DNA from: Kryptolebias marmoratus
Taxonomy: Eukaryota > Chordata > Actinopteri > Cyprinodontiformes > Rivulidae
Length of the DNA stretch: 64,000 bases
Direction: 5' to 3'
Assembly (NCBI RefSeq): GCF_001649575.2
Contig: NC_051445.1
Span: 31,537,733 to 31,601,732, forward strand
The position numbers were made by a program, and so were the translations under genes. Of this stretch, positions 21,721 to 44,900 are shown in pieces. The notes under the pieces were generated by a model, which worked only from the letters and a program-made list of their open reading frames with translations, had not been told where the DNA came from and did no database searches. The number at the start of each line of letters is the position of its first letter. Positions within the stretch are counted from its first letter, which is position 1.

Positions 21721-21801
21721 AAGGAATGTTTGGACTGTATTTTGTTAAGCATTTATCTAAACAAAATAAATGCTTAACAAAATAAAGTCCAAACATTCCT
21801 T
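21721..21801. repeat. Near-perfect 36-bp inverted repeat (hairpin) upstream of preb coding exon 1
   Basis: The left arm 21721-21756 pairs with the right arm 21766-21801 with a single mismatch and a 9-nt loop. It lies about 155 bp upstream of the preb ATG, inside the proposed first intron. Confidence 0.9.
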
Positions 21802-21956
21802 TATTAAGCATTTGTCTAAATCATTTTCAACATTTTTGATCTTGGCTGACAGACTGAATAATCTGCTTTCTGCTATAAATTCACAACAGACTGAGATCAG
21901 AGACACTAACAGTTTGTTTTCTACAGGTGTGTGAATTAGTCGTTTGATGAAGAGCG

Positions 21957-32414
<10,458 letters not shown>

Positions 32415-33640
32415 TCTAGGTGTCTCAGGATGATCCACCTCTGACAAATCTGCAACAGACATCTCAGCGTCCCAGAACTGCACAGCAACAGAACCAGTGG
32501 GATTGGATTTACTTTCATCTTTGTTGATTATTCTCAGTGAGGTTTGGATTCACTATAATGTTAAATGGCTTGGTTTAGTAATTGCTGATTACTAGGTGAC
32601 GACTTTGGACATATTTAAGTAGAAAAAAAGTTTAGTTTTTTTCAGCATAAATCAGATTGTTTTCATCTGAGGACAACCAATATGTTAAAACAATTGTCAT
32701 TGGATTTACTCAGAAATAACCTTATTGTGCCAATATACATAATTTAGGTCCAAATTCTTGAGTCAAAAACAGATCTGTCAGATAGAAGAGAAGCTGCTTT
32801 AAGTCTGTGGAAAATAAACTAATGTGTTAAACTTGATTACTCACTCAGATTTACAGACATTTCTTAATGTATAAAATGGTGGCTTAATTTTTCAAACCAT
32901 TTTCACATTACTGTATTTTGTTAGATTGAAAAGAGAAATAAAAGGAATGAAGATGTGGAGTTTTGGTCTTAGGGTCTTTGTTGTATTTCTCCCACCTGCA
33001 ACAGGAAGAACCATGACACAACATGACTTTACAGGTTCACTGTTCAGAGTTAAAACAACAATGGAGGAGGAGATAAATGATGATTGGTGGCTCTATGAAG
33101 GAGGAGTCACAAAAGAAGCATTTCCACAAGGCGACCCAGAATCCCGTTGTTTCCTCAGTCAGCAGCCTCACACAACATCAGCTACACCTCCCTTTCTTAT
33201 CATAAAATGATTTTATTTAAAAAACATGAAAGGTGACAGGTAATATTCATTCCTCTGAGGAATGCTAGGCCTTTAACTGGATGTGTGTTGGACTGGTTCA
33301 TGAAACGGCAGTATATCTGTTGTTTAAGTCAGCTGAGTTAAGTTGAATGTGTGATGATGAAAGAAGAGATCAAATTAAACTCTAGCCGATCCTACAGTTT
33401 TGAAATTTACAGTTGTGGACAATTTGTTACAGAAAACCTTCCAGTGGTCTCTGAAATAACCTAAAACTGTCAAAAGTGATAAAAAGAAGAAAAGAAATAC
33501 TAAAAAGCAACCAATGAAAATCAGTCATTGCTTTTGAACTTTGGTTCACCAGAAGTACAAAGAAACAGTTAAACTGGCCTAGACAAAAAAGATGGGAGAA
33601 TATACTGGAAACTAATTTGCCCACAGGGACATGTTAAACT
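32415..33640. other. preb 3' flank / probable 3' UTR and spacer
   Basis: No repeat or gene is firmly recognised. AATAAA-like signals occur (for example GAAAATAAACTAATG at 32810 and GAAATAAAAGG at 32935), and one could be the preb polyadenylation site; which is used cannot be told. Confidence 0.4.
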
Positions 33641-33649
33641 AAGTCTGTC

Positions 33650-34110
33650 TATTTAAAGAATGAAAAGTAGTCACAGTGCTGTTTGGTATCATGGTGTGTA
33701 CCACACTGAACATGGAGCACAGAAAGCTGAGGACAGAAATGTCTCAGGAGTTAAAGGTTATAAGACCAACTCCAAGCAGCTTGATGTTCCTGAGACTACA
33801 GCTGCACAGATTATTCAGAAGTTTAAGGTCCTCAGGACTGGAGACAATCTCCCTGGACGAGGACACAAGAGTAAATCTGATGACAAATTGAAGAGACAGA
33901 TAATATGATGGTAACCAAAGAGCCCAGAACAACTTCCAAAGACATCAGAGGTGAACTCAAAGGTCAAGGGTCATCAGTGTCAGATCACACCAACAGACAC
34001 TGTTTGAGCCAAGCTGGACTTGATGAAAAATGAACAAGGAGGACACCATGTTAAAAGCAAATCATAAAAAAGTAAAACTGTAATTTGCCAAAATACATAT
34101 TGAGAAGCCA
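33650..34110 (+). mobile_element. Tc1-like transposase N-terminal remnant
   Basis: The frame reads HSAVWYHGVYHTEHG, then GVKGYKTNSKQLDVPETTAA, QIIQKFKVLRTGDNLPGRGH and KSKSDDKLKRQI, which is the paired-type DNA-binding domain of Tc1-like transposases including the GRGHK AT-hook-like motif. It breaks at 33908. Right of it, AATGAACAAGGAGGACACCATG corresponds to later transposase text. The catalytic domain is missing. Confidence 0.8.
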
Positions 34111-34142
34111 CAAAATCTCTTGTAGAATGTCTTTTGACCAAC

Positions 34143-34175
34143 CCCCCCCCCCCCAAAAAAAAAAAAAAAAAAAAA
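34143..34175. repeat. Homopolymer C12+/A20 tract
   Basis: A run of C passes directly into a run of about 20 A. Length is error-prone in assembly. Confidence 0.95.
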
Positions 34176-34454
34176 GCTGTAGCTTTTTGGCAACAACATC
34201 AGTTCACAGAGACAACACCAAGGGCTGAAAGAGGAAATGGAGAGATTATGGAGTCAAGGCCTCACACCACCTGGTACCACACCAGAGGTCATTGGAACAC
34301 TTGGTACTCTGGAAGACTGGATCCAACAGAGCCCAGAAACAACCTCAGAGCTCCATCCAGAAGACCACAGTCCCAGGGACAGCTAAGATACTACGCAGAA
34401 CTCTCAAGAGGACCTGAGCGCTATATATATATATGCGCTCATTAGTGAGGTCAG

Positions 34455-35285
34455 ATAGATGCTGGATGAGAAGGCCTGGCTCGCTGTCTCCACTATAATT
34501 CATCCCGGGTTGAGGTCAGGACTCTGTGCAGGCCAGTCAGGTTCTTCCACACCAAACTCACTCATCCATGTCTTTATGGACCTTGCTTTGTGCCCTGGTA
34601 TCAGTCATGTTGGAACAGAAAGAGGCCATCCCAAACTGTTCCCACAAAGTTGGGAGCATGAAATTGTCCAAAATGTCTTGGTATGCTGAAGCAGTCAGAG
34701 TTCCTTTCACTGGAACTAAGGGGCCGAGCCCACACCATAATCCTCCCTCCACCAAACTTTACACTTGGCTCAATGCTGTCAGAGTAGTACTGTATGAACC
34801 CTGATTTTCAGACAGAGAAGTGTGATTCGTCACTGCAGAGGACACGTCTCCACTGCTGTAGAGTCCAGTGATGGCGTGCTTTACACCTCTGCATCCGACA
34901 CGTTGCATTGCACCTTGGTGATGTAAGGCTTGGATGCAGCTGCTCAGCCATGGAAACCCACTCCATGAAGCTCTCTGCTCTGTTCCTGAGCTAATCTGAA
35001 GGCCACGTGAAGTTTGGAGGTCTGTAGCTGTTGACTCTGCAGAACATTGATGACCTCTGTGCTCTATGTGCCTCAGCATCCACTGAGCCCACTCTGTGAG
35101 TTTATGTGTCCCACCACTTTGTGGCCGAGTTGCTGTCGTTCCCAAATGCTTCCATTTTTTATATACAGCAATACCAAGAACAGTTGACTGGAGTATTTAG
35201 TAGTGAGGAGATCTCATGACTGGACATTGCACAGGTGGCATCCTATCATGGTGCTCCTGAGAGCGACCCATTCTTTCATCCTGTC
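34455..35285 (-). mobile_element. Tc1-like transposon remnant, reverse orientation
   Basis: GGTCAGGACTCTGTGCAGGCCAGTCAGGTTCTTCCACACCAAACTC and CCATGTCTTTATGGACCTTGC, with ACAGAGAAGTGTGATTCGTC further on, are the reverse-complement transposase text of a common fish Tc1-like family. Many frameshifts. Confidence 0.75.
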
Positions 35286-35833
35286 ACAAAATGAATGAAT
35301 AATTTATTGTGGAACAAAACATGAGTAGAGGCCAAACAGTTCTACCTTTAATGGTTAAAAAAAACACGGGAAGGAAAACAACATTTTTAAATAAACAGCA
35401 ATTTAAGGAACAGAGGACACTAACTGAACTGTGGACAAGTGAAGAGAAGGTTTGGAAAACATTTGAATCTGAAACTACGTCAGCTGTAAAACATGTTCAA
35501 TAACATACATGAAGTAATCAGGTCATGATGATTTGATTATAAAAAACAAGCAGCTGGATACATTCTGCCAAACGTCAGACACATACAGGGAAACTGACTG
35601 TATAGTAAGTATTCAAGACAATAAAACACAGAAAACCATGTTTAAAAGTTTACAGCTAAATAAAACTGTTGCATCAAACTTATTTTTTATACTTTTTGAG
35701 GCAATGAACAAAAAGGTAGACAGCAGGAAAGTAGTCCAACAGTTCCTACCAATCATTTCTGGCTGCAGGAATGTTAGACGTTTGTTAGGGATCAAACTGT
35801 TTTCTGTGGTTCAAGTGTCTTCTACCAATGACA

Positions 35834-35967
35834 GAACTGCCAGTGAAGGCATCACAGACCGAGCCAGGCTGGTGTCAGTGAAGGCATCACAGACCGAGCC
35901 AGGCTGGTGTCAGTGAAGGCATCACAGACAGAGCCAGGCTGGTGTCAGTGAAGGCATCACAGATTTG
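35834..35967. repeat. 35-bp tandem repeat, about 3.5 copies, next to the rrp15 stop
   Basis: The unit CAGTGAAGGCATCACAGA(C/C or C/A)... ending GGCTGGTGT repeats with almost no divergence. It ends about 19 bp from the rrp15 stop codon, so it would lie in the rrp15 3' UTR. Confidence 0.95.
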
Positions 35968-35985
35968 GTCCAACAGGTATCAGGC

Positions 35986-38900
35986 TCAGTTGTTGGGATC
36001 CTCTCGGTCACTGGTCTGGTCCCAGTCTTTCATGGAGGCTTCCATCATGAAGTCCTCTCTGAGGACAGTCCAGGCAGGTTTATCCTCGGGATCAGGAGCC
36101 TGCACAGAAATATTACGTCACTCTCCAACACACTTCAGGGCTGATAATAACCAGTAGTAACATTGTTTTATCTTAATGATGGTATTTGTATCTGTGGCTG
36201 GTCAGTTGTACAGAAACACTCATTTTAAAGGCAAAGGTGAAGAAATAATGTTTTGTGTGTGTCTGTTAGCAAAATATTTCATGAAGCACTGGATGATTTT
36301 TTGCAGAACTGCTGTGTTCAAGTTGTAAGATAAGATAAGATAAAACTTTATTGTCCACTCATACACATAGTTAGCCATATTTTGCGATGTTGTTTGAACT
36401 GGAACTTTTCCTTCAGTTTTTTCCTTGAGTTAAAGTGGTGGGCAGAAACTGTTCACTACATCTGTGGAAATGAACCATAATATGTGACCAGAGCCAACCC
36501 GAGACGTTAATTAAGGCTAATGCTAACATCTTCAACGCAATGTTGTGATTTTCAGACTTGTTGAAAATCCCTGTAATTATCTACACATCTCTAATATAAA
36601 GTGTCTAGTCTCCTCCTCTTCTTAATCTGCAAGGCTCAAAAATTATTAGAAAACTGAACGGATCCTATTTTTAAAAATGTTTAAGTCTAAATATGAAACG
36701 TTAGGACATTTTGTACAACTTTGTAAAAGTTGGGGTGTTTTGTAAAATATAAAAACAGAATGCGGTGATTTGCAAATTGCATTAACCCATATTTGATTCA
36801 AAATGGAACATGGTCCTTTATATATTCTACTATATGATGAGCATGATGTTACATGTGAGTGAACATTGCAAACCCGTTTTATACTAAGAGGAGAAATGGA
36901 GTTGTAGCTCTTTTGGCCAAATATTGAAAATAAGGTCATATGCAGTCTCATGTGATATCATATGTCCTGCTCAAAGGATGTGCTGTAAACCAGAGGTCCC
37001 CACCCCCGGGCCGCGGACCAGTACCGGTCCGTGGCTCATTTGGTACCAGGCCGCACAGAAAGAAAAATTAACTTACAGTTTTTCCTTTTTTTTTTTGGAG
37101 TCTGAACAATATTTTTTTTGAAAACTGACCGGATTTCTCCACCATATCCGTCTATGACTCATTCTTAATGCATGTCAAAACGCTTATCTATGTCACGTGA
37201 TACTGGGTGTAAGCTGTATAATGGACGTGAAGAACAGATAACAAATAACAACTGTTAGCACTGTGGCAAACATTCAATAAGAATCATCAGTTAGTCATCC
37301 ATTAATAAGCACCGTAAGTAAAAAAGAAACCAGATTTAACTGTCATGCAAAGCAGTTGGAAGTGCCAGCTCCCATTCCGCTCTTTGCCAAAGTGTATCAT
37401 AAAATGTTTTACTTCATCTGAGCTGAGAAATTACTGAATGAATTAGCTTGATCACTGCCTGATCCAGTTATAGCGCTACTGTGTGTTGTTTATTTAACGA
37501 ATTAAGAACATATAGCGGACGAATGGGTTGTGAGGGTACGGGTGGCCTTGCTAAGCTTAGTGTTGCAGAGGCTTCTGCCAACCAACTCAGGGAAGATATT
37601 CCCATCCATGATGTCATTTTCCCACAGTATAAGGCTGTCGGCAGTCCTTTTCACACTTCCTCCAGTGCTGTCTGGGGCTTCCTTCCATGTGAGGTGGGGA
37701 AGAAGTTCCAGGTTGTTCTCTTGAAACCTTGGTTTGGAGGGACACTGAAGAGGAGAGAAAAGGTCTTCTTGTTCTCGTATTGCTTGCTGGGGTCATCTGA
37801 CCAAAGGTGAATTGTATCAACTTTCGGACACTTTAAACAAGTATGTCAAGACTGGCTCCATGCGAGTCCAAATGGCAGGCGCATCTTGCTGCTTGGATTC
37901 TGACGCTGTCTTCTGTTCTTTTGTATCGTACATGCAAGTGTGCAGGTTGAGCTGTGGGAGGTTCTGACCAAAATGGCATGACTGTACCTTGGACCTATAC
38001 TTGCATTTCACATGCACAATTACTGTGCTGTCATTGCACTTCTTGATCATGCTCCTGCACACTCTGCTCTGGTTCTGAACTGAGCGCCGTCTTCAGTTTG
38101 TCTTCATATCGTACCCAGCATGCCACTGTGCATTAGTTGTCATTCATGCTACATTTTGGTATTCCTCCTTTAACTCTGCCTCAATGTGTATTTTCTCTTT
38201 CCACTTAATTTGATATTCCCCATTTCTTCTCCTTCTCTCCTAGCCATAACTTCCTAAAATACACGAAGTCCAAGTTGACTGTAATGACTATGACACTGGG
38301 GGGAATTACAGTGACTGTAAGATTTGGTTAAATGTTGTCATGACATTTTCATTTGGTTTTAGTCATTGGAGATGCATAGTCTACAAGGGATATTGTATAC
38401 GATGTGTTATGTAAGTAGGTAGTAGGTGCACTATGTGCATCCCTGATGACGTAAGCCAAATGAACATGGCATAATAATGAGCTGACAGAGAGTGAAGGCA
38501 CACTTTATCCCCTAGGGTTGGGTGGAGTAGTAACATTACAGGTCATATTATATTCTAGCCTCCATTGAAGACCATTTGGAGGTTTTCATTGACAGAAGCC
38601 TACTCTTTCACATGATAGGAATGAGTTGTTCACATTAGCCATCTTGTTTCTCCTATATTGTCATCTCCTTCAGACCTCTTCTTACAAAAAAATACACATT
38701 TATGTCATAATCGAATCTAATATTTTTTATATAAAAGAGGATTGTTGACATGTTATGGTTGTGACAGTAGCAGTGTCCAAAAATATGAACAAGTTTAAGA
38801 GAAAATATCAAACTTACAGGAGCCTAAGTGATCCTGAAGCAAGCAGGGTTTGAAAATGGGGTCCTCAGGAATGTAGTTGACCTGATTTTACTGCTTTTTA

Positions 38901-41900
38901 TAAATATCTGACGGTGGTGACAAATATGTGGGACACATTTTCAGCAACCACAAAATAACAGTAAATATTGTTCAATACTCACTGTAGATTTTAATACATA
39001 TTGCACTATTCCATTTCATGTGGTAAAGATATTATTCAATTAGATTAGAAGTTTTTGTTTTTTTAATCAAGTTGAAATTATTATCTCTTATCCAAAGACA
39101 ACTGATTTTATAGGCAATGGACAAGCATATAATCATTAAATGAATACAAATGAAAAATAAACCTATAAAAACCCTTCCATGTGTGCAAAGACCTCCTTAC
39201 AGAAGCTGAGAGTGGACGTAAAATATGACTGAACTCACAGGATGGACGTTAGTCCGCTCAGAGACTTGATCTCCCCCCTCTGCTTTCCTCAGCACAGAGA
39301 TGAAGTCTCTTTTGGAGAAAGACGAAAGGATCTTGGACTTCTTTCTTTCTGAGCCACCAGCGTCCCTCATTTTGTCATTTGTTGTTTTTTGGTGTTTTCG
39401 TACAGAGTTGAAGAGCTGCACCACACCTCTAAGAAAAGAGCACAAAGAGAGCATCAGCGTGATAAAAATGTCACACAGTTAGCTCTGATAACTTCAGGAA
39501 GTCAATAATCAGATATTCACCTGGTGGCTATTCTCTGCAGAGCTCTTTCAGTCTCACGGTCTTTCACAACGTCAGGTTTTTCTCGAAACATCATCTCCCG
39601 CATCAGCTTCTTGTCTATCTGTTGAACAAACACACATCATCTTTAAATGTTCATGATGATCTGGCCTGCCCACAAGCAGGACACCAGTTTGAACTTGTGT
39701 TGGTCATCAGATTGATTAAAACAGGGAGGAGATCAAACAGTCCTTATAGAACTCTGATTTCTGTTACAGGGTTTGTTTCTTTACCTCATAGGACAAGAAG
39801 GGTCACAAGTTTATTATTTAGTATTCAAAAACATAATGAAACTAGAGAAATGTGTGAATGTATTTTTGTTCTTACATTTGGGTATCTACTGCTTCCAGAA
39901 ACAGTTCAAGTGCAAAAAAAAAACAAAAAAAACACCCAACCATTTTTGACAATAACTAAATGTTTTCTGGTGTTTGCAAAACGATCCGTTTCAGAAACCT
40001 CAGGATTGTTGCATCACAATCCTTGTTACCTAGCAACCCCAAGCCGGGCCCAGCCCCTCCCCCAGCAACCCAGGTGGAGCTCCGCCCACTTCATTACAGG
40101 AAGACCGTCACGTTTGTTCTGCTGGTTTTACTGCTGAACAATGTTCTGTTGTCGGCTGCAGTATAGAACATGTACTGCCGGTGTCCCGACCCGCTACCAG
40201 TCAGGGTTCGGACCCACTGATTGCTGCTGTCTGACTCGACAAATGTCAGTTCAGAACCGCTACGTGCCCCTGTCCCAAAGTCAGAATCCTCGGAGTTGTA
40301 ATTAATAACAATATAAATGTGTGTCAGATCCACAGCGTTTAAACCGTTCAGTGAGTTTTTAGGTTTAGAGACGGGACACTGAGTTGGGGGGCGTGGCCAA
40401 CAGCAGCTTATTTGCATAATAGTGACATAGCCCTAAAACTGCTAATTCTGAAATGAGCTCAAAACAGGCAGAACTGATCAGGTGAAATCTCAATATCTAA
40501 AAATGATTTTGTGTATTAAATATAATGAACATGTTTTGTACAGCCCACAGACTTATCCTGATTTGTCAGGTCAAAGAAGCATAATAGGTCCCCTTTAAAA
40601 TTAAAACAACCAGAAGCTGAAAGCTAAAATTGGAAAAACAGATGCTGAAATGAGCAGAACAGTAACTACAAAAACAAAACTGTAGATAAAAGCCAAAAGT
40701 AGCAGAATGGTACCTAAAAATGGCATAAAAACAAAATATCCTAAAGCAGATTTCAATGAGAACAATGCTAATGAAGGAACTGAAGACATCTCAATGCATT
40801 TCTTTGGGGACTTTCACTTTTAATTATATTACATGTTTTGAAAAGCATAAAAGTTGCATAAACCAAAAGCCACAACCATCATCTCTCATGTCTGGAAAAA
40901 GTCTGACTGCAAAAACATAGAAAACACTATAAACAGCAAGACAGTGGTGTAAATGCTGACTCAGAATGATGGGGTTGGTGATGGGGATCTCTAACCAGCT
41001 CTTACCTCCATGACCACAGGAAGCCATGAATACAGAACCAGAACTCATGATGGGGTTCTTATATTAGAATGGACACACACACACACATCATTAAGACCTT
41101 ATCAGAGCTCAGTACCTGTTTCTTCTTCTCCAGCCTCTGTTTCCTCTCGGTTGCCTTCATCTTGTCCAGCTCTTTGTTTTTAACCAGGATGCTGCTGCTG
41201 GTCTTTGTAGTCTTCTTCTCCAGAATCTTTGCCATGGCCTCAGCCCAGCCAACCATGGTGTCTGCATTCTTTTCCTCCACATCTTCAGCCTTTTCCCTCT
41301 CCTCTTCACTGCAGTCATCATGTTTTATTTCATCATCTGACATGTCATCCATACTACCTCCTTCATAGTCATCTTCTTCATGGCTGTTCTCACCTGCATC
41401 ACCTCCTGAGTCACATAAAGAAACTCACATTAGAACGTAGCTGCAAGCTCTCATTACACCACACTATCTGAACAGTCCTTTGTTTGTCCCTCCAAGGGAG
41501 AATGGGCATTATTATTATTACAGCACAGTAAAGAACAAAACTCAGTCATGGGACATGATGTTATAGAGCACTGAATTCTGGGTACTGGGGAGGTTATACT
41601 GGAAATGGTTGGAGTTGTCTACTTGTTCTTTCTCTATACAGTGGACTAAATACTGAATGAGTGGAGACTTTAAACAGCGTCAGTAAACAAGAAGAGAAGA
41701 GGGGCTAATGAAAGAAAAAAGATTCCAAGTTATGCTTTTAAACAGTTTGAATTTCCACCAGACTCTGAACAAAGATTAGACCACAGATCTTGACATATGT
41801 AAATCAGCTGTAACAATGGTGCAGAAAAACATAAAACATGTGGACTCCAACTTCAGTTGTCATGGTTACTGAGCCCACACTGGGAGCAGAGGATGGCTGC

Positions 41901-44900
41901 TGCTAGAAATGACAAGATTCCACTACTGTGTGAAGAAAAGTTGATTTAAACCTGGGGACTCATCCCCAGCCTAGACAAAAGGAAACAAGCCATGCCCCGG
42001 CCCAATCTACAACCAGAACCTTTTGGGGTTTTTGGAAAGCATGGCGCTATGACAGGTGGTATTGTAGGTTATAAACTTAAGCAGCTGTCATTATTATCCC
42101 CACTTCCATACTCACACTGACAAAAAATCTGGTAGGCATGCTAAGATACATTCACGAGTGTGTGAGAATATTTATTGGATTAGACATGTACCAAACATTC
42201 AAGTACTACATGTGCTGCTACCAAACTGTCATTTATGACTTTTAGTCGTCTACCTGAAAACATCTAAATGTAAATTAAATTTTCCAGACACAAACTTACT
42301 TTTCTCTGATGTTTGTGCTATTTTAGATGTTTTACAGCTACTTCAAAACATTACTAGTAAAACTACATTTTAATTGCTGCTGGTTGGATATCTTTACTTT
42401 ATATCTATCCTGCCTAGTCCAGATGTTAGTGTGACCAGGACAAATGGTTTTATTGGTACCTAAAACAGTAATTAGAGGAGTGTGATTTGAATAAATGTTA
42501 AAACAGCCTTATGGTTCTGTTTTTGACAGTCTTTGCAGAAAGAGGCATCTCTCTGATTTTCTGCACAATTTCACTTGTTTTTAAAGTCCACAAATAGGTG
42601 TTCTGAAATCTTAATGAATGACTTTTTCATATATTCTCCATCTGTAAATGGTTTTCCATCCCTGGCTATTTACCGAGCGGCCACAAAACTGGCATATGTA
42701 GTTGAATTTGCAGACTTCACCCACTTCTTGAATTGATTTTTCCTCAGATCAACCTTCCACATCAGTTCTGAAACAGCTTTTTCTCTCTCCTCTCCCTCTG
42801 GATATTTTTCAGCAAAGGTTCTGTGTTTATTTTGGAAATGTCTTGTATCATTTGACCTTTAATTGTTAGCCAGTCTTTCTCCACAAATTAGGCATACTGC
42901 TAACACACTCTTGTCAGAAGCAAACACAAACACTTGTCCATACTTGGCCTACCTGGGGTTGAAAGTCTCGATAAATGGACAGTGTTTTGGCAGGTATACC
43001 AGCTTCCGTGTGTGTGACGCTTATTTTGAACGACGAAAAATAATAACATAATTTTATTTTAATATTTCAAGATCACAATAATATTCCAATTTAGAACAAA
43101 TTAAAAAAAAAAAAAAGAACTAACACAAATAAAATACCCTTCAATCAAATACTTAAAATTTGTTTCCTCCATCCAGACGGAGCCGCAGTAAAGGATGAAA
43201 GAGCCGGGGTTGCTGACCCCTGCTGTACACAGAAGTATTTGGGCCACAGTGGGGGAAAATCCTCAGAATTCTGACCTTTTTTTCTAGAATTCTGAGATTA
43301 AGGTCAGAATTAGGAATTTTTTCCCCCCACCATGGCTCTAATCTTCTTCAGTAGTATACGAAAAGCTAAACTGTTCCACAGTTTTGGAGCAGCAACTGTA
43401 AAAGTCCGATCACCTCAATGTTTTAGTTTGGATCTGTTATGGTAAAAGATAAACTGATGTGTTCTGGATCATTTCTAAGCAATGCAGATGATTTATCCGA
43501 AGCAACATACAAAGTGTTACAGCAGTCCAACCCAGAGGTAACAGAAGCATGGCTCACTTTTTCAATGTCTTTGGCAGGGAGATGGGACTTCACCTTGGCA
43601 AGGAGACTTATTTGGGCATAAACTTGGTTTCACAACTAAAATTGATCTGTTTGTCAAGTCTATGTTGTTCTTGCTACACAAACTGCTATAACCACAGCAG
43701 AACAGAAAAGGATTTCCTCGCAGCAGCTCCAGATCAGGACAAGATGGAGACTAAAGACTAAAAGCTGTATGAACGCCTCGTTGCATCAGGGAGGAATCAT
43801 GTTGGAGATGGATTAAACAAACATCAGCAGACTATTAAAGTCATCTAAATGATTCACCATTTTATTTAAATAATTAGTACTCTGTTAGATTGTCAGAATA
43901 AACAAACCCTTGTTTTCCCTCACGGCCCCAGGGCCACTCGCTGTACACTGCATCTGTCCTGATTTTACAAACAATATATTTGATTAGAGATATCAGACAC
44001 ACACCACTGGACTAGAGGATGAGTTATACTTTCTGTGACATTCCTGTTGTCTTTTTCTAAAGCCAGCAGCAGCTGCTTTTTTCTCTCCTTTGCATCAAAC
44101 CAACCACCTTCATGTGTTGGTGGAGTATTAAATCACAATCGCAATATTGAAGTCAAAAAATTGCAATTAGATTATTTTCCAAACATTCAGCCCTAGTTGG
44201 CTGGATGTTCAGAGTTGGGTCTGTAATCCAGTCACAGGGGACTGCGACCAGATTCAGCTCTGTGACTGAGGTCAGGTCGGAGCTGTTCCCCTCCCACACG
44301 TGCAGATTTTGCATCTTTACTTGTCACACACCAACAGATAAACATACAGATTGTATGCATTCCTGCAAAGATAGGACAAATTAAATGCAAAACAGAAACA
44401 GAAGTTGTTCCAGAAGCCATCTGATTCAACCCTCAATGTTAGACCTTCTGAACTCATGATGGCTCTACACAAGCAGCAGAGCAGATGTCTCAAGTGAAAT
44501 ATATATAAAGTCCACTCAGCTGTTTGAACAGGGATGCTTCAGAATATTCTGTACATTATTTACTGACTTTTTCTCAGCTGAGTGTTTTATTGAAATGTTT
44601 TTTTTATTAAGACGAATTCCAATAAAGTTTGATTTGTCAGGATTTTATTAATCAAAGTGGATTGCAGGACATTGAGTGTTTTTGTAGCTGTTGGACTGAG
44701 GCTGTGGTCACTAAGCTATAATAACAGCATCATATTATATTTAGATTTTAGGCAAGCTGAGAAGTGTTCAGATGTGAATATATTGTCATGTGCACACGTG
44801 ACAGATATCAGATCGCCAAAAAATGGTGAGATTTAAACAGTAAGGTGTGAACACCATCAAAGCTCACCACTTGCATTTGAATCACGCAAATCGGATGTAA

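Noticed and set aside
37481..38062. Nested gene in rrp15 intron 4
   Set aside because: Two moderate open frames on opposite strands without a domain or splice-site support.
41069..41471. + strand Ser/Phe-rich open frames
   Set aside because: Antisense of rrp15 exon 2, whose acidic/lysine-rich coding sequence creates long frames on the other strand.
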